Shown: positions 13,388-23,094, counted from the stretch's first letter. The stretch is DNA of 64,000 nucleotides from Methylosinus sp. PW1 (GCF_000745215.1 NZ_JQNK01000009.1:496001-560000), one strand, 5' to 3'. Translations and numbers: made by a program. Notes: generated by a model from the sequence alone, not told the origin.

Positions 13388-15655
13388 ATGCGTAGCGCTC
13401 TCGGCGGACCCCGCTTGCTGCTCCGCCGGCTTCGCGAGGTCATGGCGGAGCCGGTGAGCGCGCAGGCGCGGCTCGACAAGATCGTCGTGCTCATCGCGTC
13501 CAATATGGTGGCGGAAGTCTGCTCGGTCTATGTGCTGCGCGCCGATCAAAGGCTCGAGCTCTATGCGACCGAAGGCCTCAATCGCGAGGCCGTGCATCTC
13601 ACCACAATGCACGCCGGCGAGGGCCTCGTCGGCCTCATCGCCAAAAGCGCCGAGCCGCTGAACCTCTCCGAGGCGCAGGAGCACCCCTCCTTCTCCTACA
13701 AGCCGGAGACGGGCGAGGAGATCTACCACTCCTTCCTCGGCGTGCCGGTATTGCGCGGCGGCAACACGCTCGGCGTGCTCGTCGTGCAGAACCGCGTGCG
13801 GCGCATCTATTCCGAGGAGGAGATAGAGGCGCTGCAGACGACGGCGATGCTGGTCGCCGAGATGATCGCCTCGGGCGAGTTGCGCTCCATCGCCAAGACG
13901 CCGGAGAGCTTCGCGCTCGACCGGCCGGTGGCGGTTAAGGGCGCGCCGATGTGCGAGGGCGTCGGGCTCGGCTACGCCGTGCTGCACGAGCCGCGCGTCG
14001 TCGTGAAGCAGCTCATCGCCGAGGATATCGCCGCGGAGGTCCAGCGCATCGATGCGGCGATAGAGGCGATGCGCCTCTCCATCGACGAATTGGTCGCCCA
14101 TGGCGACCGCATGGGCGCCGGCGAGCATCGCGAGGTGCTGGAGGCGGTGCGCATCTTCGCCAATGACCGCGGCTGGGTGCGCCGCCTGCACGAGGCCGTG
14201 CGCAGCGGCCTGACGGCGGAGGCCGCGGTGGAGCGCGTGCAGAACGACGCCCGCGCCAAGCTGCAACGCCAGACCGACCCCTATCTGCGCGACCGTCTCC
14301 ATGATCTCGACGATCTCGCCAATCGGCTGCTGCATCAGCTCACTGGGCAGAGCTATGTCGCCGAGCGCGAATCGATCCCCGAGAACGCCATTCTCATCGC
14401 CCGCAACATGGGGCCGGCGGCGCTGCTCGACTACGACCGCTCACGGCTGCGCGGCCTGGTGCTGGAGGAAGGCGGGCCGGCGAGCCATGTCGGCATCGTC
14501 GCCCGCGCGCTCGGCATCGCCACGGTCGGCCTCGCCGCCAATGTGACCGATCTCGTCGAGGCGGGCGACGCCGTCATCGTCGACGGCGTGACCGGCGACG
14601 TCCACATCCGCCCGCCGCCGGATGTGCAGACCGCCTATGGCGAGAAGGCGCGGCTGCGCGCCCGCCGCATGGAGCAATACGCCAAGCTGCGCGACGTGCC
14701 CGCCGTCACCAAGGACGGCGTGGAGATCGCGCTGCATATGAACGCCGGCCTCATCGTCGACGTGCCGCATCTGCACGAGACCGGCGCGCGCTCCATCGGC
14801 CTGTTCCGCACCGAGCTGCAATTCATGCTGGCGCCGCGCTTCCCGCGCATGAACGAGCAGTTCCTGCTCTACAAGGCCGTGTTCGACGCGGTGCAGGACC
14901 GCCCGGTCACCTTCCGCACGCTCGACATCGGCAGCGATAAAATCCTGCCCTATATGGCGACGATCGACGAGGAGAATCCGGCGCTCGGCTGGCGCGCGAT
15001 CCGTATCGGCCTCGATCGGCCGGGCCTGCTGCGGATGCAGATCCGCGCCATGCTGAAGGCGGCCGGCGGACGCGATGTGCGCATCATGTTCCCGATGATC
15101 GCCAATGTCGCCGAGTTCGAGGCGGCCAAGGCGATCGCGCATCGCGAGCTCGCGCATCTCGAGCGCCACGGCCATACGCCGCCGACCAATGTGCAGCTCG
15201 GCGCCATGGTCGAGGTGCCCTCGCTGCTGTGGGAGCTCGACACGATCGCCGCGCGCGCCGATTTTCTGTCGGTCGGCTCCAATGATCTGGTGCAATACAT
15301 GTATGCGGCCGATCGCGACAACACGCGGGTCTCCAAGCGCTACGACACGCTCTCCACCCCCGTGCTGCGCGCGTTGGAGCGCATCGCCGCCGCGGGCAAG
15401 CGCGCCGGCAAGACGGTAACGCTATGCGGGGAAATGGGCGGCCGTCCGCTGGAGGCGCTGGCGCTGCTCGCGCTCGGCTATCGCTCGCTGTCCATGTCGC
15501 CGTCGTCGATCGGACCGGTGAAGGCGATGATCCTCGCCGTCAATCTCGACGAGGCGGAGGTGTTCCTGGCCTCGCTGCTCGCCAGAGAGGACGGCGCGCC
15601 GAGCCTGCGCGAGACTTTGCGCGAATTCGCCGCCGCGCGCGATATTCCGGTTTGA
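13388..15655 (+). CDS. ptsP: Nitrogen PTS enzyme I, GAF-containing
   Basis: First kinase of the nitrogen phosphotransferase relay: takes phosphate from PEP and passes it to NPr and EIIA-Ntr, linking nitrogen and potassium status to regulation. The 755-aa protein has an N-terminal GAF domain (about 20-165), the PEP-utiliser N-terminal region, the phosphohistidine segment GGPASHVGIVARALG with His367, and the C-terminal PEP-binding barrel ending with LCGEMGG (Cys680) and SMSPSSIGPVK. The start ATG has AAGGA just upstream. It precedes prfA, the usual alphaproteobacterial order, with a repeat in the 257-base gap between them. Confidence 0.96.
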   Translation: MRSALGGPRLLLRRLREVMAEPVSAQARLDKIVVLIASNMVAEVCSVYVLRADQRLELYATEGLNREAVHLTTMHAGEGLVGLIAKSAEPLNLSEAQEHPSFSYKPETGEEIYHSFLGVPVLRGGNTLGVLVVQNRVRRIYSEEEIEALQTTAMLVAEMIASGELRSIAKTPESFALDRPVAVKGAPMCEGVGLGYAVLHEPRVVVKQLIAEDIAAEVQRIDAAIEAMRLSIDELVAHGDRMGAGEHREVLEAVRIFANDRGWVRRLHEAVRSGLTAEAAVERVQNDARAKLQRQTDPYLRDRLHDLDDLANRLLHQLTGQSYVAERESIPENAILIARNMGPAALLDYDRSRLRGLVLEEGGPASHVGIVARALGIATVGLAANVTDLVEAGDAVIVDGVTGDVHIRPPPDVQTAYGEKARLRARRMEQYAKLRDVPAVTKDGVEIALHMNAGLIVDVPHLHETGARSIGLFRTELQFMLAPRFPRMNEQFLLYKAVFDAVQDRPVTFRTLDIGSDKILPYMATIDEENPALGWRAIRIGLDRPGLLRMQIRAMLKAAGGRDVRIMFPMIANVAEFEAAKAIAHRELAHLERHGHTPPTNVQLGAMVEVPSLLWELDTIAARADFLSVGSNDLVQYMYAADRDNTRVSKRYDTLSTPVLRALERIAAAGKRAGKTVTLCGEMGGRPLEALALLALGYRSLSMSPSSIGPVKAMILAVNLDEAEVFLASLLAREDGAPSLRETLREFAAARDIPV

Positions 15656-15680
15656 GCATGGGCCGATTCGAATGCGGAAA

Positions 15681-15802
15681 CGCCCCCTCCCTCACCCTCC
15701 CCCGCTTTGCGGGAGAGGGGGACGGCGACGTTACGCGAAACCTCGATGAAGCGCGGAACTTGCTCCCTCTCCCGCAAAGCGGGGGAGGGCTGGGGAGGGG
15801 GC
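15681..15802. repeat. GC-rich inverted repeat pair between ptsP and prfA
   Basis: CGCCCCCTCCCTCACCC at the left end is mirrored by GGGCTGGGGAGGGGG at the right. Internal hairpins are CCCGCTTTGCGGG and CCCGCAAAGCGGG. The element belongs to the family seen at 6644-6770 and 38120-38238. It lies between two genes on the same strand, so if it forms in RNA it may reduce read-through from ptsP into prfA (inference). Confidence 0.75.
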
Positions 15803-15912
15803 CGGCCCCGCACAGCGATGAAAAGCCGAGGGGGCGCGCGAAAGACCGGGGCCGCTAGCGACGCTCGCGCCTCGCTCCACGCAATCCCCTACCCTCTCGC
15901 TCGGCAAGCCCC

Positions 15913-16983
15913 ATGTTCGCCCAAGACAAGCTCGACCTCATTCTGCGTCGTCACGAGGAGATCGCCGACAGGCTCAGCTCCGGGCCGGACGCCGCGAGCT
16001 TCGTCGCGCTCTCGCGCGAGCTCGCTTCACTCGACGATGTCGTCGCCAAGATCAAAATCTATCGCGCGACGCTCGCCGAGATCGCCGGCGCCGGCGAGAT
16101 GCTCGCCGATCCGGCGATCGATCCGGCCATGCGCGAGTTCGTCGAAGGCGAGCTCGATGTCGCGCAGGAAGCGCTGACCAGCGCCGAGCATGAGCTGAAG
16201 CTCGCTCTGCTGCCGAAAGATTCCGCCGATGAGAAGGGCGTCATCCTCGAGGTGCGCGCCGGCACGGGCGGCGATGAGGCCGCGCTCTTCGCCGGCGATC
16301 TCTTCCGCGCCTATCAGCGCTACGCCGGCGTCAAAGGCTGGAGCGTCGAGATTCTCTCCGCCAGCGAAGGCGCGCTCGGCGGCTATAAGGAGATCGTCGC
16401 CGAGATCGCCGGCCGCGGCGTCTATGCGAAGCTGAAATTCGAGTCGGGCGTGCATCGCGTGCAGCGCGTGCCGGCGACGGAGACGCAGGGACGCATTCAC
16501 ACATCGGCGGCGACGGTCGCCGTGCTGCCGCAGGCCCAGGATGTCGATGTCGCCATAGACGACAAGGATCTCAACATAGAGACGATGCGCTCCGGCGGCG
16601 CCGGCGGCCAGCATGTCAACAAGACCGAATCGGCGATCCGCATCACGCATATTCCATCCGGCATCGTCGTGATGATGCAGGAGGAGCGCTCGCAGCATCG
16701 CAACAAGGCCAAGGCGATGGAGGTGCTGCGCTCGCGGCTCTATGACGCAGAACGCCAGCGCCTGGACAATGCGCGCGCCGCCGACCGCAAGGCGCAGGTC
16801 GGCTCGGGCGATCGCTCTGAGCGCATCCGCACCTATAATTTTCCGCAAGGGCGCGTCACCGACCATCGCATCAATCTGACGCTCTACAAGCTCGATCGCG
16901 TGATGGAAGGCGAGATGGACGAGATTTTCGACGCGCTGACGACGGATCATCAGGCCAAGCTGCTCGCGCAGAGCGAGGAGTGA
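15913..16983 (+). CDS. prfA: Peptide chain release factor 1
   Basis: Recognises UAA and UAG stop codons and triggers peptide release. The 356-aa protein has the codon-recognition tripeptide P187-A-T189, in [10 protein letters not shown], and the catalytic GGQ at 231-233, in [13 protein letters not shown]. Length is standard. In many Alphaproteobacteria prmC, whose product methylates the GGQ glutamine, follows directly. Here the next gene is a small exported protein, so prmC must be elsewhere. Confidence 0.97.
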   Translation: MFAQDKLDLILRRHEEIADRLSSGPDAASFVALSRELASLDDVVAKIKIYRATLAEIAGAGEMLADPAIDPAMREFVEGELDVAQEALTSAEHELKLALLPKDSADEKGVILEVRAGTGGDEAALFAGDLFRAYQRYAGVKGWSVEILSASEGALGGYKEIVAEIAGRGVYAKLKFESGVHRVQRVPATETQGRIHTSAATVAVLPQAQDVDVAIDDKDLNIETMRSGGAGGQHVNKTESAIRITHIPSGIVVMMQEERSQHRNKAKAMEVLRSRLYDAERQRLDNARAADRKAQVGSGDRSERIRTYNFPQGRVTDHRINLTLYKLDRVMEGEMDEIFDALTTDHQAKLLAQSEE

Positions 16984-17082
16984 TCCGCAGGGTGCGAGGA
17001 CGCACATCCGCGAGCCGTCGCGCTTCGTAAGTTCGGGACGTTCACGAGAGACGTGAACGACACCGAGCCACGGAGCGCAAAA

Positions 17083-17355
17083 ATGTCCAAGAAACTCCTC
17101 GCCGCCGGCCTGCTGGCCGCCACTCTCGCCGCCTCGACCTTCACCGCCTCCACCGCTCAGGCGGACCCCTATTGGCGTCACGGTCATCACGGCCACTACT
17201 GGGGCGGCGTCGCCGCGGCGGGCGCGCTGACCGCGCTGACCCTCGGCGCCATCGCCGCCTCCGAGGCGCCCAGCAATTGCTACATCGCCCGCCGCCCGGT
17301 GACCGATGATTGGGGCAATGTCCTCTACTTCCGCCGCATGCGCGTCTGCGAGTGA
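17083..17355 (+). CDS. Small exported His/Gly-rich protein
   Basis: A 90-aa protein with a signal peptide (residues 1-27, cleavage after STAQA), a short PYWRHGHHGHYWGG segment rich in His, Gly and aromatic residues, a hydrophobic Ala/Leu helix (about 43-61), and a C-terminal part CYIARRPVTDDWGNVLYFRRMRVC with two cysteines. The start ATG at 17083 has GGAG 7 bases upstream and gives a clean signal peptide. Such short proteins are common in Hyphomicrobiales and lack known function. The histidines could bind metal, but that is speculation. Confidence 0.8.
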   Translation: MSKKLLAAGLLAATLAASTFTASTAQADPYWRHGHHGHYWGGVAAAGALTALTLGAIAASEAPSNCYIARRPVTDDWGNVLYFRRMRVCE

Positions 17356-17432
17356 GCCGGCGCGGATGAGCGAGCCCGAAAAGGCGCGGCCCTTCGATCT
17401 CGAAGCGGCCGCGCCTCTCGACCGGAAAGATT

Positions 17433-18554
17433 CTAGCGCGCCCTCTCTCCCGCCCGCTCGCTCAAGCGGCGATAGAGCGTGCTGCGATGCACGCCGAGAA
17501 TGCGCGCCGCCTTGCTGAAATTGCCATCGCAGGCGTCGAGCGCCGCGCGCATCGCCGACAGCTCGGCGTCGCGCAGACGGTGCTCCGCGAGACGCGCGGA
17601 GGGCGGCTCGAAGCATATGTCCTGCAGCTCCCAGGGACAATCGGTCGGCCGCGCGCGGCAGGCGCCGGGCGTGTTGGCGAGGCCGTAATAGCGCCGTCCG
17701 TCGGTCCCGATGATCTCCCCCATTTGCGGCCCGGCTCGCAGCGGCTCGAACAGCTCCTCCAATCGCGCCACATCGAGCGCGCACCAATCGCGCTGCACGA
17801 AGGAGAGTCCGCGGCGATTGGCGGCGATGAGGCGTCTGTCCTCGTCGAAAGCGAGCAGGCCCTCGCGCGGCGCGCCGACGACGGCCGGATCAGTGTGGAA
17901 GCGCAGCAATGTGGCCGCCGCGAAAGCGCCGCCGCCGAAGAAACGATGCTCGATCTGCTCCGCCGCGAAGCGCGCCAGCCCCAGCGCATGCACGCGCTGC
18001 ACGGCGGCGTGAGCGGCGAGCGCCAGCGCGCCGACGACGACGCCGCGCGGATCGACGATGGGCGCCGCCGCGCCGCTCAAAATATTATGGCTCTCGTAGA
18101 AATGCTCGCCGCCATGCACGGCCGTGGCCCGCCGCTCGGCCAGCGCCGCGCCGATGGCGTTGGTGCCGGCGGCGGCCTCGCTCCAGAGCGCGCCCGGCTT
18201 CAGCGCGATTTCCGCCGCCTGGCCAGCGAAGCCGATATCCCCGATGGCGTCGACCACCATGCCCTGGGCGTCGGCGAGAATGACGATCGCGCCCGTCTCA
18301 TGCGCCTCAGCGTTCAGCGCGTCGAGCTCGGGCCGGCACAAGCGCCGCAGCCGCTCGTGCCGCGCGAGAAACATCTGCAGCTCGGTCCGCTCGAGCGGCG
18401 CGACGCGCGACGGCCGGGCGGCGTCGAGGCCGAGCTCGGCGCAGCGCAGCCAGGAGCGCAGGATCGGCTGTTTCAGCTCGACTGTCGGCAGCTCGCCGCG
18501 ACCGAAGAATTTATCACGCGCCGCCTCCGTCAGGCTGGCGGAATAGAGGGGCAT
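17433..18554 (-). CDS. AcoR-like transcriptional regulator lacking the AAA+ domain
   Basis: A 373-aa regulator. The N-terminal GAF-type sensory region (about 60-205) has the AcoR hallmark WSEAAAGTNAIGAALAE followed by ATAVHGGEHF. The C-terminal Fis-type helix-turn-helix (about 328-373) is ACDGNFSKAARILGVHRSTL. The central sigma-54-interacting AAA+ ATPase expected in full AcoR proteins is absent: no Walker A or GAFTGA motif. It therefore probably acts without sigma-54 ATPase activity, by simple DNA binding (inference). An inverted repeat at 18650-18666, about 100 bases upstream of the start, is a candidate autoregulatory site. It lies downstream of the porin on the same strand. Confidence 0.85.
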   Translation of the reverse strand: MPLYSASLTEAARDKFFGRGELPTVELKQPILRSWLRCAELGLDAARPSRVAPLERTELQMFLARHERLRRLCRPELDALNAEAHETGAIVILADAQGMVVDAIGDIGFAGQAAEIALKPGALWSEAAAGTNAIGAALAERRATAVHGGEHFYESHNILSGAAAPIVDPRGVVVGALALAAHAAVQRVHALGLARFAAEQIEHRFFGGGAFAAATLLRFHTDPAVVGAPREGLLAFDEDRRLIAANRRGLSFVQRDWCALDVARLEELFEPLRAGPQMGEIIGTDGRRYYGLANTPGACRARPTDCPWELQDICFEPPSARLAEHRLRDAELSAMRAALDACDGNFSKAARILGVHRSTLYRRLSERAGERAR

Positions 18555-18649
18555 TTGAGACGCCTTTTCACGGCCGCCCGATCACGCGGCGGCGGCGGCC
18601 GAACCGTCGCCGGGCCGACCGCCGCTCTTTATTATGAGAACGCACCCAC

Positions 18650-18666
18650 TTTGTGCACCGCACAAA
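18650..18666. promoter_or_regulatory. Inverted repeat upstream of AcoR-like gene, candidate operator
   Basis: TTTGTGC (18650-18656) and GCACAAA (18660-18666) form a perfect 7-bp inverted repeat with a 3-base centre, in the 140-base gap between the porin stop and the regulator start. Symmetry and position suit a dimeric regulator. There is no direct evidence for which protein binds. Confidence 0.4.
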
Positions 18667-18694
18667 TTGTCGCAGGCGCCTGCTATCCCCGCGA

Positions 18695-20215
18695 TCAGAA
18701 AGAGAAAATCGTTCCCGCGACGAGCGCGTTGGTCCTCACCCCCTGCCCCAGCAGATTATGGGAGACCGAGCGTATGAACTCGCTCTGGAAGGTGACCCAA
18801 TCGGTGAAGCGATATTTCACGAAGCCGATCGTCGAGGCGTTTGCGGAGACGAGCGCTCCATCGCCGAGCCGGCCCGGATAATCGGCGAGATTGGCGTCGA
18901 GATAGCTGACGCCATAGCTGCCGCCGAAGGTCAGGCGCTCGAAGAGCGTGTAGCCGCCCTGCGCGTAATAGCCGGAGGATTTGCGCCGCTCGCCGTCATA
19001 GCCGACGCCGTCGAAATAGAGCCCCGTCGTGCCGAGGCCGACGCCCTTATAGCCATAGCCGACCAGAGTCACAGGGCCGACGTCGAGCCGCCCGCCGGCG
19101 TCTATCGCCATGGAGCGCACGCCGGCGCCGCGCGGCAGCAATATGGCGTCGCCGGATTCGACGCGATGCCGCTGGGTGAGGCCGGAGGTCCACAGTGTGA
19201 GCTTCATCCCCGGCGCGAGCTCGCCGACATATTTGACGCGCGCTTGAAAGCCCGGCTGGTCATGCCCGGTCATGACGCCCGAATAGGGAAGCACGCCGGC
19301 CGCCGACACATAGGAGCCGGCGTTGTCGAATTGCTGATAGGGCGAGAAGGCGCCGACCGAGACGGTGACGCCGTGGAAATCCGGCGTCGTATAGGTGAGC
19401 TGCGGAATCCAATCCGCATAGACATAGCCGAAGCCGATGCGGCCGAGGCTGGTGTTGGAGGGGCTCGCGTTGGCGGCGATGGTGCCGGCGCCGAACAGCG
19501 TGAAATCGTTGAGAATGGCGTCTGCGGCGAAGAGGCCGAGATCGCGGCCGACCTTCAGCGAGCCCAAATCCGGCGAGCTGATCTCGCCGAACACCTGGCG
19601 CAGATCGACGCCCGGCGTGCCGAGCGCCACCGAGGCGCCGGAGCTGTTGCCGTTGAGCAGGCCGACGCGAATATTATTGCCGCCGGCGTAGAGGCCGAGC
19701 GAGAAAGAGACCTTATAGCCCTCCTGCTCGGTCGAGAGATTGAGCGCCAGAGCGCTCGGCAGCAGGCCGGAGCGAATGGCGGAGGAATTATTATAGAGGC
19801 TGCCGCCGCCGAGCCCGCCGGCGATGCTCGCCGTTCCGGCCTGCTTGAACTGCTCGGTCGCGAAAAAGGCGAGCTGGCCCGAGATGCGAACGTCGACCGC
19901 GCCGACGCGCGCGCCGATCCCTTTATCGAGCCGCGTGATGTAGCGATCCGAAGGCGTCGCGACCGGCTGCGCGGCATGACTCACGACAGCCGCGCGGGCC
20001 GGCGCGGCGATCTCGGCCGCATGGCGCGCCTTGAGCTTGCGATATTCGCCCTTGGTGAGAATTCCCTTGGCCTTCAGCTGGTCGAGCAGCTGGTCGGTGG
20101 TGTCGGCGCGCGCCGCTCCAGTACAAATCGCAATAAAGGCAAGTCCTGCCGCCATCAGATTCGCCGCATCGAGCCGCATTGGGCGCGGAGCGGCCGCATC
20201 GCCGGTTCCTGTCAT
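18695..20215 (-). CDS. Outer-membrane porin-like protein
   Basis: A roughly 500-aa outer-membrane beta-barrel protein. An N-terminal signal peptide ends near GAARA, followed by the segment DQLLDQLKAKGILTKGEYRKLKAR found at the start of many alphaproteobacterial and related porins. The rest is a series of alternating, glycine- and aromatic-rich strands (for example VTLVGYGYKGVGLG and SGYYAQGGYTLFERLTFGGSYG), and the chain ends in phenylalanine (TIFSF), the usual assembly signal. Substrate specificity is unknown. The start may be the ATG at 20215 or 20179, and the second gives a more compact signal peptide. It is followed on the same strand by the AcoR-like regulator. Confidence 0.85.
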   Translation of the reverse strand: MTGTGDAAAPRPMRLDAANLMAAGLAFIAICTGAARADTTDQLLDQLKAKGILTKGEYRKLKARHAAEIAAPARAAVVSHAAQPVATPSDRYITRLDKGIGARVGAVDVRISGQLAFFATEQFKQAGTASIAGGLGGGSLYNNSSAIRSGLLPSALALNLSTEQEGYKVSFSLGLYAGGNNIRVGLLNGNSSGASVALGTPGVDLRQVFGEISSPDLGSLKVGRDLGLFAADAILNDFTLFGAGTIAANASPSNTSLGRIGFGYVYADWIPQLTYTTPDFHGVTVSVGAFSPYQQFDNAGSYVSAAGVLPYSGVMTGHDQPGFQARVKYVGELAPGMKLTLWTSGLTQRHRVESGDAILLPRGAGVRSMAIDAGGRLDVGPVTLVGYGYKGVGLGTTGLYFDGVGYDGERRKSSGYYAQGGYTLFERLTFGGSYGVSYLDANLADYPGRLGDGALVSANASTIGFVKYRFTDWVTFQSEFIRSVSHNLLGQGVRTNALVAGTIFSF

Positions 20216-20814
20216 TGGCGTTTCCGTTTTTTTTCTTGAAAAGTCCCGGCCGCCCTTCGAAGAGACGGCCGGGAAAGTTAGGGAGGATTGAGTGAGCCGC
20301 TCGTCATCGACCCAGCGGCGCGGGCCTCTTTCCCTGGGAAGGAAAGTCCGGTGACGGCGCGACCGGGCGCCGCCGCTCGCAAGAGCAGCGCGACGAGATC
20401 GGACCGAAATTGTGGGGGAGGCTGCGGCATGACCGCCATTCGCAAGGAAAGGCGTGTCGAAATGCGGCAGATGAACGATCGAGCTCTTTCGATCAGCTAA
20501 AGTGTCGTCTCGACTTCAAGCACAGCTCCCGATCTATGCTCGCCTCGCAAGAGGAGAGCGTCGTATTTCTCGGGATGATTAGGCGCGACGCGGCGCACAA
20601 TGGCAATTAGAACCGCTCGAAATCGCCTCATAATTGTCACGCTATCGGCTTTGTAGCGGAAACGACTGACGCAGCCTGCGACAGTCGCGCTCTATTCGAT
20701 GCAAAATGCGACAGCGCGACAATATGCGCGGCGCGTGGGACGCGGCACGATGTCGCGCACCCCACGCCAAAACAATGGACTATGGAAACATATTGCGCCG
20801 CAGCGCGCGCCGGC
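20216..20814. other. 600-base porin/purH intergenic region
   Basis: No convincing gene is seen. The short open frames here have no ribosome-binding site or family resemblance. Two structures stand out: the porin leader hairpin (20245-20273) and an inverted repeat GCGTGGG/CCCACGC (20733-20739, 20761-20767) downstream of the purH stop that may help end the purH transcript. The sequence is less GC-rich than the flanking genes. It could hold the porin promoter and a small RNA, but I find no specific signature of a known RNA family. Confidence 0.5.
20245..20273 (-). promoter_or_regulatory. Leader hairpin upstream of porin gene
   Basis: CCCGGCCG (20245-20252) and CGGCCGGG (20266-20273) form an 8-bp GC stem starting 29 bases upstream of the porin ATG at 20215. 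In the porin transcript it would lie in the 5' untranslated region and could affect stability or translation, as structured leaders often do for porin mRNAs. This is inferred from position only. Confidence 0.4.
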
Positions 20815-22407
20815 TCAGTGCCGGAAATGGCGCACGCCGGTCAGCACCATGGCGAGGCCGGCCTCATCGGCGGCGGCTATGACGTCCTTGTCATTGACCG
20901 AGCCGCCCGGCTGAATGACCGCCGTCGCGCCGGCCGAGGCCGCCGCCAGCAGCCCGTCCGGAAAGGGGAAGAAAGCGTCGGACGCGACCACCGAGCCGAC
21001 CGCGAAGCTCTCGCGCACGCCGGCCTCGCGCGCCGCCTCCTCCGCCTTGAAAGCCGCCGTGCGCGAAGAATCGACGCGCGACATCTGCCCCGCCCCGACG
21101 CCCACCGTCGCGAGATCGCGCGCATAGACGATGGCGTTGGACTTCACATGCTTGGCGACGCGGAAGGCGAATTTCAAATCCGCCAGCTCCTTTTCCGTCG
21201 GCGCGCGCTTCGTCACGACGGAAAGCGTCAGATCATCGACGACGCTATTGTCGCGCGACTGCGCCAGAAAGCCCCCCGAGACGCTGCGGAAGGTGAGCCC
21301 GCCCGCGCGCGGATCGGGCAGGCCGCCGGCGAGCAGAAGGCGCAAATTCTTCCTCGCGGCGATGATGGAGATCGCCTCCTCGTCCGCATCCGGCGCGATG
21401 ATGACCTCGGTGAAAATCTTCACGATCTCGCTCGCCGCCTCGGCGTCGAGCTTGCGATTGACCGCGACAATGCCGCCGAAGGCCGAGACGGAATCGCAGC
21501 GCAGCGCCTTGCGATAGGCCTCGGCGAGGCTCGCGCCCTCGGCGACGCCGCAAGGGTTGGAATGCTTGATAATGGCCACCGCCGCCGTGCGCGCGGGATC
21601 GAACTCCGCGACGAGCTCATAGGCCGCGTCGGTGTCGTTGACATTATTGTAGGAGAGCTGCTTGCCCTGGGCCTGCTTCGCCGTGGCGACGCCGAAGCGC
21701 TTTTCTCCCGTCAGATAGAATCCGGCGCTCTGATGCGGATTCTCGCCATAGCGCATGGGCTCGGACAAATGGCCGCCGATGGCGCGCCAGGGCGGGGTCG
21801 CCTCGCCGAGCGCGCCGGCCAGCCAATTGGAGATCGCCGCGTCATAGGCGGCCGTGCGGGCGTAGGCCTTTTGCGCGAGGCGCCTTCGCGTCGTCAGAGT
21901 GGCGGCGCCGGCATTGGCGGAAAGTTCGGCCAGAAACCCATCATAATCGGCGGGCTCGACCAGCACGGCGACATCATCGTGATTCTTGGCGGCGGCGCGG
22001 ATCATCGCCGGCCCGCCAATGTCGATATTCTCGACGCAAGTCTCGAAGGGCGCGCCTTTGGCCAGCGTCGCCTCGAAGGGATAGAGATTGACGACGAGCA
22101 GATCGATCTGCGGAATGTCATGGGCGAGCATGGCCGCCTCGTGCTCGGGATTCTCGCGGATCGCCAGCAGGCCGCCATGCACCTTGGGATGCAGCGTCTT
22201 GAGGCGCCCGTCCATCATCTCGGGAAAGCCGGTGACATCCGCTATATCGCGCACCGAAAGGCCCGCATCGGCGAGCGCCTTGCGCGTGCCGCCGGTGGAG
22301 ATCAGCTCGACGCCCAGCGCAGCGAGAGCCGTCGCCAGCTCGACGAGCCCCGTCTTGTCCGAGACGGACAGCAGAGCTCTCGTGATACGGCGCAGATCGA
22401 CCGGCAT
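20815..22407 (-). CDS. purH: Bifunctional AICAR transformylase / IMP cyclohydrolase
   Basis: Performs the last two steps of de novo purine synthesis: formylation of AICAR with 10-formyl-THF, then cyclisation to IMP. The 530-aa protein has the N-terminal MGS-like cyclohydrolase domain ([46 protein letters not shown]) and the transformylase domain with the catalytic Lys-His pair in [12 protein letters not shown] and [11 protein letters not shown] near the C-terminus. Length is normal. In related genomes purH neighbours the heparinase-like gene and rsmB. Here a small island separates them. Confidence 0.97.
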   Translation of the reverse strand: MPVDLRRITRALLSVSDKTGLVELATALAALGVELISTGGTRKALADAGLSVRDIADVTGFPEMMDGRLKTLHPKVHGGLLAIRENPEHEAAMLAHDIPQIDLLVVNLYPFEATLAKGAPFETCVENIDIGGPAMIRAAAKNHDDVAVLVEPADYDGFLAELSANAGAATLTTRRRLAQKAYARTAAYDAAISNWLAGALGEATPPWRAIGGHLSEPMRYGENPHQSAGFYLTGEKRFGVATAKQAQGKQLSYNNVNDTDAAYELVAEFDPARTAAVAIIKHSNPCGVAEGASLAEAYRKALRCDSVSAFGGIVAVNRKLDAEAASEIVKIFTEVIIAPDADEEAISIIAARKNLRLLLAGGLPDPRAGGLTFRSVSGGFLAQSRDNSVVDDLTLSVVTKRAPTEKELADLKFAFRVAKHVKSNAIVYARDLATVGVGAGQMSRVDSSRTAAFKAEEAAREAGVRESFAVGSVVASDAFFPFPDGLLAAASAGATAVIQPGGSVNDKDVIAAADEAGLAMVLTGVRHFRH

Positions 22408-22529
22408 TCAGGTCCCTCTTTGTGGAGCGAAGACGTCGCAGGGAAAGGATATCGCCCGGCGCTTAGCATAGATCGCCGGGGGGAGAAACCAATGCGCGCC
22501 GACCGCGCAGGGCGACCGGGTGAAGGTTT

Positions 22530-22644
22530 CCTCATCCTGAGGAGCCGCGAAGCGGCGTCTCGAAGGACGAGGAAGCCTTCATGCGCGGCCATCTGGAGCC
22601 CCTCGTGCTTCGAGACGGCTCCTGCGGAGCCTCCTCAGCATGAG
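22530..22644. repeat. Composite inverted repeat upstream of purH
   Basis: Two facing halves: CCTCATCCTGAGGAGCC with GTCTCGAAGGACGAGG (22530-22572), and CCTCGTGCTTCGAGAC with CCTCCTCAGCATGAGG (22600-22644). It is the second copy of the family found at 2701-2820, with variable centres (GCGAAGC and TGCGGAG) that form their own small hairpins. It occupies most of the 387-base spacer 22408-22794 upstream of purH. No gene is visible there. Confidence 0.8.
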
Positions 22645-22779
22645 GGGAAGGATTGCTGTCCTTCACCTGATCGCTCTGAGCCTACAGCGCCATCAGGGTG
22701 AGGCCCCACCGGCGGAGGCAGGACCGAGAAAGGAATTTAGTCCGGTCTCGTCAAGGGGTTTTCCTTCGCGCCCCCGCGT

Positions 22780-22794
22780 GATAATCTAGTCAGT
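22780..22794 (+). promoter_or_regulatory. Possible -10 element of toxin-antitoxin operon
   Basis: TGATAAT (22779-22785) resembles an extended -10 box and ends 9 bases before the GTG start of the antitoxin. A transcript starting at the normal distance would begin at or next to the GTG, and no ribosome-binding site is visible. That would make the antitoxin mRNA leaderless, or place its true start further in. The -35 region is not convincing. Confidence 0.3.
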
Positions 22795-23094
22795 GTGACC
22801 AGATCGGCCCGACCCACTCCGCCAAAGCCGCCGCGCCCGCCGAGCCATTGGGCGCTGCAGGACGCCAAGGCGCGCTTCAGCGAGCTGGTGCGCCGCGTCC
22901 GCAGCGAGGGGCCGCAGCACGTCACCATTCATGGACGCGACGAGGTGGTCGTCGTCGCCGCCGATGAGTTTCGTCGCCTCGAGGGCGAGCGAACCGGCGA
23001 GGCCCTGATCGCCGCCATGCAGTCCTCGCCCTACCGCGACATCGATATCGAGCCGAAGCGCGAGCGGGCGCCGGTGCGCGACGTCGAGCTGTGA
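22795..23094 (+). CDS. Phd/YefM-family antitoxin
   Basis: A 99-aa antitoxin. After a proline-rich N-terminus the segment WALQDAKARFSELVRRVRSEGPQ, then HVTIHGRDEVVVVAADEFRRLEG, is the standard Phd/YefM DNA-binding fold. The C-terminal tail (about 70-99) is the toxin-binding part. It probably represses its own operon. Its stop overlaps the toxin start by 4 bases (GTGA), which indicates translational coupling. The GTG start lacks a clear ribosome-binding site, so the first residues are uncertain. Confidence 0.88.
   Translation: MTRSARPTPPKPPRPPSHWALQDAKARFSELVRRVRSEGPQHVTIHGRDEVVVVAADEFRRLEGERTGEALIAAMQSSPYRDIDIEPKRERAPVRDVEL

Noticed and set aside
20325..20360. GGAAGGAAAGTCCGG resembling the start of bacterial RNase P RNA
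   Set aside because: The other conserved RNase P segments are not found in the following few hundred bases, so the match is probably chance.
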